From Raphanus sativus (taxonomy: Eukaryota; Streptophyta; Magnoliopsida; Brassicales; Brassicaceae): 64,000 bases of DNA. Below, in pieces: positions 58,970 through 64,000 of this stretch. Numbering within the stretch: position 1 is the stretch's first letter; each line of letters opens with the position of its first letter. The stretch spans positions 19,429,407-19,493,406 of the forward strand of contig NC_079515.1 in the NCBI RefSeq assembly GCF_000801105.2, read 5' to 3'. The notes beneath the pieces are model-generated. The model did not search any database. It saw nothing but the letters and a program-made list of their open reading frames with translations, and was not told where the DNA came from. A program made the position numbers and the translations under genes.

Positions 58970-59441
58970 AGAGAAAGCTATGTCCATTATTTTCAGGGGG
59001 AGATTACGTCAGTGTACTTTTTTTCCCTTGTCATGGTTTTTATCCCACTGAATTTTTCCATGACTAGGTTTTTAACGAGGCAATACGTAATACAAGATGA
59101 ATAATCAAAGGGAAGTGTTATAAAATGATGATTAATCATCGTTACAAGGACATGTGTCCTTCTCTATGTTATCCTTCTCATCATCACGTGTCTCTCTCTT
59201 GTGAAGAGAAGATGACTAAGCTTTGTACTTGTTTTACTATAAACAGGTCTTCCCTCTTTGTAATAACAATACATATGAACAAAAAGCTCGATCTCTCTCT
59301 CTCGTTACTTTTCAACACACACATATAATCATCCCTCTCTCCCTCTCTCACGTCCTATCCTTCTTCCTCTTTTTATTTATTTAATCTTTCTGTATATAAT
59401 AACATATTTATATTTCACCTCCTATAATTCATAACAGTTGA

Positions 59442-60078
59442 TGATTTTTTAGTTACGACTACAAGGGTTTCTCAGATAGTTCTTTATTTTGTTGGTTGAT
59501 ATGTTCTAGTGTTTTTTATACTCCGATGTGAGTTCAAATGACAGTGTGATATTAAAAAAATTGTTGTTGGAAAAAAATGGGATGTCTGTGTAGTGTATTG
59601 TTTTTTAAATAAAAAATTTGGATTTTATAAAAGTCAATTTTTAAAAAAAAACTAAAGTAAAATTAAAATTATCGAAAAATGTATTGTATTTTTTATCACA
59701 ATTTGGTTAACATGAAATATGATATACTAAGGACCCGCTGGTTCAAACGCGATAGTTACGGGTGTGGAAGTTTGCGGATGCGGATGATTATTGTTTCAAG
59801 CGTTATTTAGCGTTTTGTATGACTGACACAATGTTTAAAAACTGTTGCGTTTGTGAAATATTTGTGAGTGGTTGATTATGAGATATTGCAGCTGTTTAAT
59901 AATAAATTACCAATATAAAAATATGAGAAAATGACTCAAATGACACTAAACCAAATTTTTCTTTCCAAAATAGCATTCAAAATTCAAAATCACAAAAATA
60001 TATTTCATTAATAAGTTCATTTACCCTTTTGTCCCTTCCCTTCTCTAATTATATTTTCTTCTACTGAAAATTGAAATC
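59442..60078. other. Intergenic DNA between Copia units
   Basis: AT-rich. No gene or clear element border. A short GC-richer stretch at 59735-59800 has no recognisable feature. Confidence 0.4.
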
Positions 60079-60331
60079 TGTTATGAATATTGTGTGATGT
60101 CTATTATGGAATGTTCTAGATTTACTTGTTCCCTACTCCAAGTTACTTGTTCCCCACTCCAAGTTATTAGACTTTGTCTCCAAGCTATGTAATCCTATAT
60201 AAGGAACTCATTACTCATGAAATAATAACAATTCATTCCTCTCTAAGTCATACGACTCTCTCTCTCTCTCTCTTTAGTTCGATCTATTTCTAAGACAAGA
60301 ACACTAGGATTAGAACACGTTATCAGCACGA

Positions 60332-61912
60332 GACTCTAAACCCTAGCTAAAATCCGGCGACCACAAAAACCCTAATTTCGGCCGCAACTTCAAACCGCCA
60401 TATCTCCCTAACCGTGAGGATCCAGACGACAAGCCACCCACCAAACTGAAGCTCTTGACGAGACGAATCCAGCGCCGCAAACCACGCAGTGATCGGACTC
60501 CAGACGCGCCGTCACCTCCCAGTGCAAGCCGCGCCGTCAACAAACTCGGAGATCATCCCAAAACCCTAGCCGCCACTTCCTCTCTCTAGATATTCTTACA
60601 TCCGATTTTCTTTAATCTTGATACTAATTCAACTTTGAATATTTCTTTGTTGAATAATTAAGGTTTCTAAGAAAGGAACCAAAGAGAAGAATCGGCAAAG
60701 ATTAAGGTAAGATCTCAAGAACCCTAATCTTTACTTGTGGTTCAAGCAATTCAGATTTCAAACTTCTCTTCATCTTAAATACGATTTAAAAGGTTTTGCG
60801 ATTTGATTTGGTTGATTTTAGTTCTTGTTTTATTTTAAAATCAAAAGATCTTGATAGTTTTACATGACTTTAGTTTTGTATGGACAACAAGTGATACCCC
60901 TTTAAGAATGACACGCTATATGTCCAAACAAAACTTAAGGTCAATGTTTAACCTAATCCTAAAATCAGATTTGAATTTTAAACCCTAATCCTTAAAGTTT
61001 AAATCCGATTTTTAAAAAACCCTAAACTCTAAAATATAAAGCATGTGATTACATGACTTTCGTTTTGTATGGACAACAAGTGATACCCCTTTAAGGATGA
61101 CACGCTATATGTCCAAACAAAACATAAGGTTAATGTTTTCCACATCTTTTGGTCGATGATGCACACCATAGTGTAGCTAGACCATGATTTTTCTTTTAGG
61201 TCAATGATGCATACCAATAGGTATGACTAGACCATATGAAGTAAAGGTCGATGATACGTACTCTTAAGTACAATTAGACCATAAAACAAAATCAATGGTC
61301 GATGATGTTCACCCTCAGGTGCAACTAGATTTTTCACCTGTGATTCACGGTGATCATCCACGATGATCCGCGTTGATCTATGATCCATGATGATCCTCGA
61401 TGATCCGCGATGATCTACGATGATCAGTGATCCAAGGTGATCCACGATGATTCTCGATGATCCACGGTGATCCACAATCACTGGTGATGGATGATGCGCA
61501 CCACAGTGCAGCTAAATCACGATCCGTTTTATTTGGTCGAGGATGTGTACCGAATGGTACTACTAGACCATTAAAACGCATGGGTCGATGTAGCATACCA
61601 TATGGTATGGCTAAACCATGCACTCGTCCATCCCACTATTTTCAAGGGATTTATAAATCAAACAAGTTGATTAAGAGATGGATGAGTTATGAGAAAGTAA
61701 ATTTCTAAAGAGAATGCAAACTGGCTGTATGGCCCTCTTATTTGTTTGCTGGCCGTGTGATCTTAATTGTGTAATAGCCGAATGGCATTGGTCACACAAG
61801 CCATATGACTTTATTGTTTACATACTGGCCGAGTGCCTTTTATTTCTTGTATAGCCGAATGGCATCAGAAATTGTATGTACTAACACTTAAATCATTTTG
61901 ATATGATTTCAG
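60332..61912 (+). other. Copia leader with tandem and hairpin repeats
   Basis: Contains two copies of a ~70-bp segment (about 60877-60947 and 61057-61127) that starts TATGGACAACAAGTGAT and ends in TATGTCCA, so each can fold back. Seven ~36-bp hairpin units follow at 61151-61618. Between units four and five is a block of GATGATCCACG-like 10-11-bp repeats (61345-61480). Six GCC-NNNN-GGC-like motifs lie at 61722-61864, just before the Gag ATG. No protein is encoded. Confidence 0.75.
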
Positions 61913-62491
61913 ATGTTGAGATTCCAACCCATGGACTATGATACCCTAGATATCTCTGGAGAGAACTATCTAAGATGGGCAATAAATATCTCGGTTATAC
62001 TAACGATAGAAGGTCTTAGTGAATGTATCATCAAGGATGATCATGGAACCGAGAATGAGAAATATAAGGCATTAACAGTAATGCGCCATCATCTCAATGT
62101 GGAACTGAGAAATCAGTACCAAGATATACAAAGTTCTCGATGCCTTTGGACAGAGTTAAAGTCCAAATACACTAAGGTGATATTACCAAAGGCAAGGCAT
62201 GAGTGGATGAGCCTCAGTTTCCGGGACTTTGGGTCCGTGGAAAAATACAATTATGCTCTATCCAAAGTAGCTCATACACTGATGTTTTGTGGTGAAAAGT
62301 TGACAGAGGAGGAATTACTTGAAAAAGTTTTCTCCACAACAGATCCAAAAGATCTATTCCTACAACTAACCTATCGAGATAAAGGTTTCACCACATACAA
62401 CGATCTGTTCTTATACTTATCTCAAAATGAACAGATGAATCAGATGAAAGATGATATGAGCGGCTATGAGGCAGATAGTGATGATGAATAA
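61913..62491 (+). CDS. Intact Copia Gag-like ORF
   Basis: 192 residues without interruption. It begins MLRFQPMDYDTLDISGENYL and continues RWAINISVILTIEGLSECII, then RHHLN, SRCLWTELKSKYTKVILPKA, FRDFGSVEKYNYALSKV, LTEEELLEKVFST and LTYRDKGFTTYNDLFLYLSQ. This is the order of the Copia Gag UBN2-type region. It ends after an acidic tail (GYEADSDDE) before the zinc knuckle would come. A later RGRG-like segment (about 62790-62865) is in another frame, and no CCHC knuckle was found. Similar at many positions to the Gag at 37309, so the two units are related. Confidence 0.8.
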   Translation: MLRFQPMDYDTLDISGENYLRWAINISVILTIEGLSECIIKDDHGTENEKYKALTVMRHHLNVELRNQYQDIQSSRCLWTELKSKYTKVILPKARHEWMSLSFRDFGSVEKYNYALSKVAHTLMFCGEKLTEEELLEKVFSTTDPKDLFLQLTYRDKGFTTYNDLFLYLSQNEQMNQMKDDMSGYEADSDDE

Positions 62492-63144
62492 TCCATGGGA
62501 GCCACGTCCAAAGTGACAGATGGAGTGGCCGGCTAGACCATTGTCTAAAGCCTTTAAACATTCTGATTTCATACTTATGATTTGGTGTTTTGTCATTCAA
62601 AATTTTATAGCATTAATAAAAGTTTTTATTTTATCTTCATTGATTGATTTGCTTGAAAAATATTTTTGATTGACATATGAGAATGAAAACTCGAGAAGAG
62701 TATGTCTAGACCACCACGCCTAAGGCACGGCCTTAAGAGGCACGAAATTTATCACCTAAGACCCATTGAGAGAGACCCAAAATCTCCACTGGCCGTGGAC
62801 AAGGATACCACAATAACCGTGGTTGTAGATCCAATCATGGCCGAGGAGGGAGTAAAGGTCGAAATGGCATTACAAGCCCTAGATGGTTATGGCATTCAGG
62901 GGGAGTGTTGTAAACCATCCGGTTTAAGAATGCTTATTACCGACTTTGTATTAAACCGGCCATCCTTATGTGGATTGGGCCTTGTCTTATTTTGGTTTAA
63001 TGATGGCGACTTCTCTTAATGTTTAAGAGAGTCCCACATTGCTTATGAGACTTGTAATAGACGGTCTAAGCTCCATATATAAAGAGCCTCTTGTCTTTGA
63101 TATTGAATAACACAACAACACCTTCACATCATATTTACAACACG

Positions 63145-63382
63145 TGTTCTAATCCTAGTGTTCTTGTCTTAGAATATATCGAACTAAAGAGAGAGAGAGA
63201 GAGAGTCGTATGACTTAGAGAGGAATGAATTGTTATTATTCCATGAGTAATGAGTTCCTTATATAGGATTACATAACTTGGAGACAAAGTCTAATAACTT
63301 GGAGTAGGGAACAAGTAACTTGGAGTAGGGAACAAGTAAATCTAGAACATTCCATAATAGACATCACACAATATTCATAACA
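63145..63382 (-). repeat. LTR of the 60079 family, inverted
   Basis: The complement starts TGTTATGAATATTGTGTG (63382) and ends GGATTAGAACA (63145). It matches 60079-60317 with about four substitutions and two small length changes. The complement of 63383-63392 is CAAGGGGAAG, a polypurine tract, so this is the 3' LTR of a minus-strand element that extends beyond the window. Only CG separates it from the end of the plus-strand unit. Confidence 0.9.
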
Positions 63383-63781
63383 CTTCCCCTTGATGTCCAT
63401 TATGCGTGTAAGATGCTATCTCGTTAAAAACCGAGATTGTAATGCCATAACCGTCTAGAGTTTGTAATGCGTTTGGAATACTGCCTCGTTAAAACCTTTC
63501 CATGGTAAACCCAAAAACCCAATGTGGTAAAAACGGGAAGCCATGGATAGGAAAAAGAGTACAGCCGCATTACTTCCCCTGAAGTGAACATCACTGAAGG
63601 CTTCTCAGTGCTCGCATACCAATCTACTGCATAAGCTTCCTGAGCGTGCATGTTGGTAATGCCTTAGTGAAGAGGTCGGCTGAGTTCTCGCTTGATCTGA
63701 CTTGGAGTACCTTGACCTCTCCTTCTTTCTGAAGATTGTGGGTGAAGAAGAACTTGGGGAGAACATGCTTAGTCTTGTCAC
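63383..63781 (-). pseudogene. Copia RNase H C-terminus and 3' noncoding region
   Basis: The complement of 63781-63636 reads DKTKHVLPKFFFTHNLQKEG, EVKVLQVRSSENSADLFTKA and LPTCTLRKLMQ, followed by a stop in the expected place. This is the RNase H end of Copia Pol in the same orientation as the neighbouring LTR. The remaining ~230 bases up to the purine tract are noncoding and hold a hairpin with a TTTTAACGAGGCA motif. The N-gap cuts the frame. Confidence 0.85.
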
Positions 63782-63881
63782 NNNNNNNNNNNNNNNNNNN
63801 NNNNNNNNNNNNNNNNNNNNNNNNNNNNNNNNNNNNNNNNNNNNNNNNNNNNNNNNNNNNNNNNNNNNNNNNNNNNNNNNN
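63782..63881. other. Assembly gap (100 N)
   Basis: Exactly one hundred undetermined bases within the minus-strand Copia element. The conventional gap length means the true distance is unknown. Confidence 0.99.
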
Positions 63882-64000
63882 TTTCTTTTGCTCACAAGAC
63901 TCATCTGTTCACTGGTTTAGATGGCGTCTATCTTATGTATTTGGCCAATACGCCCATCTCATACATTCTTTGGGTTTAACTCCACGTCCCATTTTATTCT
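63882..64000. other. Unassigned sequence after the gap
   Basis: 119 bases, likely still inside the minus-strand Copia element but not recognisable as a Pol segment. No feature claimed. Confidence 0.4.

Larger units (their letters stand above)
54818..59436 (+). mobile_element. Ty1/copia retrotransposon with matching target duplication
   Basis: The LTRs 54818-55136 (319 bp) and 59116-59436 (321 bp) start TGTTATAAAATG and end CATAACA. They differ by about nine substitutions and one 2-bp indel, roughly 97 per cent alike. GTTGA flanks the element on both sides (54813-54817 and 59437-59441). The primer site CGTTATCAGCATGA follows the 5' LTR, and a purine tract TCAAAGGGAAG precedes the 3' LTR. The LTR holds CACGTG (54887-54892) and CTATAAATAGG as TATA box. 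The interior has Gag, integrase-linker and RNase H pieces, but most RT is missing and many stops are present, so it is no longer autonomous. Confidence 0.95.
60079..63142 (+). mobile_element. Gag-only Copia unit with two unlike LTRs
   Basis: Left LTR 60079-60317 (TGTTATGAATATTG to GATTAGAACA, 239 bp; TATA region CCTATATAAGG). It is followed by CGTTATCAGCACGA as primer site. A 1.6-kb leader with hairpin repeats comes next, then Gag (61913-62491), an RGRG-coding remnant, a purine tract TCAGGGGGAG (62896-62905) and the right LTR 62906-63142 (TGTTGTAAACC to TTTACAACA, 237 bp; TATA region CCATATATAAAGAG). The two LTRs do not align with each other apart from their ends. No protease, integrase, RT or RNase H is present, so the unit is non-autonomous. 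Confidence 0.75.

Noticed and set aside
61340..61480. CRISPR-like regularly spaced repeats
   Set aside because: Plant nuclear DNA; the GATGATCCACG repeats are direct 10-11-bp tandem units inside a retroelement leader.

Overview
The window is plant nuclear DNA: small canonical GT-AG introns, AT-rich intergenic DNA, and many Helitrons, MITEs, SINE/LINE copies and LTR retrotransposons. Gene content and order point to a Brassicaceae genome, probably a Brassica or close relative. Five loci follow Arabidopsis chromosome 1 (At1g34120 to At1g34630, gene numbers from memory): IP5P1 (3980-6373), NAC016 (9481-11910), NAC017 (16776-21436), a TMEM18-like gene (23241-24284), a decayed PS1-like FHA/PINc gene (28606-30985) and a TMEM135-like gene (31999-34143). 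A subtilase of the SBT4 group (46115-49317), an S-protein homologue (26088-26504) and a catalase fragment (41872-42481) are not part of that order as I recall it. Exon maps were built by hand from splice signals and reading-frame continuity. The two NAC genes are tandem paralogues encoding membrane-tethered transcription factors.

Layout: 1-3.1 kb is repeats, a small Helitron and two tandem duplications. 3.9-12 kb holds IP5P1 and NAC016 with a retroposon between them. 12.5-16 kb is DNA transposons, a Helitron and a long inverted repeat. 16.8-21.4 kb is NAC017, broken in its first exon by a very young LTR element whose two 350-bp LTRs look identical. 21.8-31.7 kb carries a gypsy remnant, a MITE, TMEM18, a SINE, S-protein genes, and a Helitron 3' end joined to the PS1-like remnant. 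32-34.1 kb is TMEM135-like. 35.5-39.2 kb is a decayed Copia element. 40-45.5 kb has a CACTA end, a CAT2-like pseudogene, a LINE tail, a MITE and a Helitron. 46-49.3 kb is the subtilase with a MITE in an intron. 52.7-64 kb is a LINE, a hAT-like MITE and three Copia units, with a 100-N assembly gap at 63782-63881.

The most interesting structure lies in the retroelements. (1) The Copia leaders contain arrays of short hairpins whose stems change in a compensating way, clearest at 61151-61618. (2) The primer-binding site following these LTRs matches the anticodon arm of tRNA-Ile(IAU) rather than a tRNA 3' end. (3) A hairpin followed by a TTTTAAYGAGG motif is shared by the 3' regions of two Copia families and a LINE. 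(4) A 94-bp piece of the TMEM135-like gene has been copied without change into the PS1-like remnant, between 41-bp direct repeats, as in template-switched break repair.
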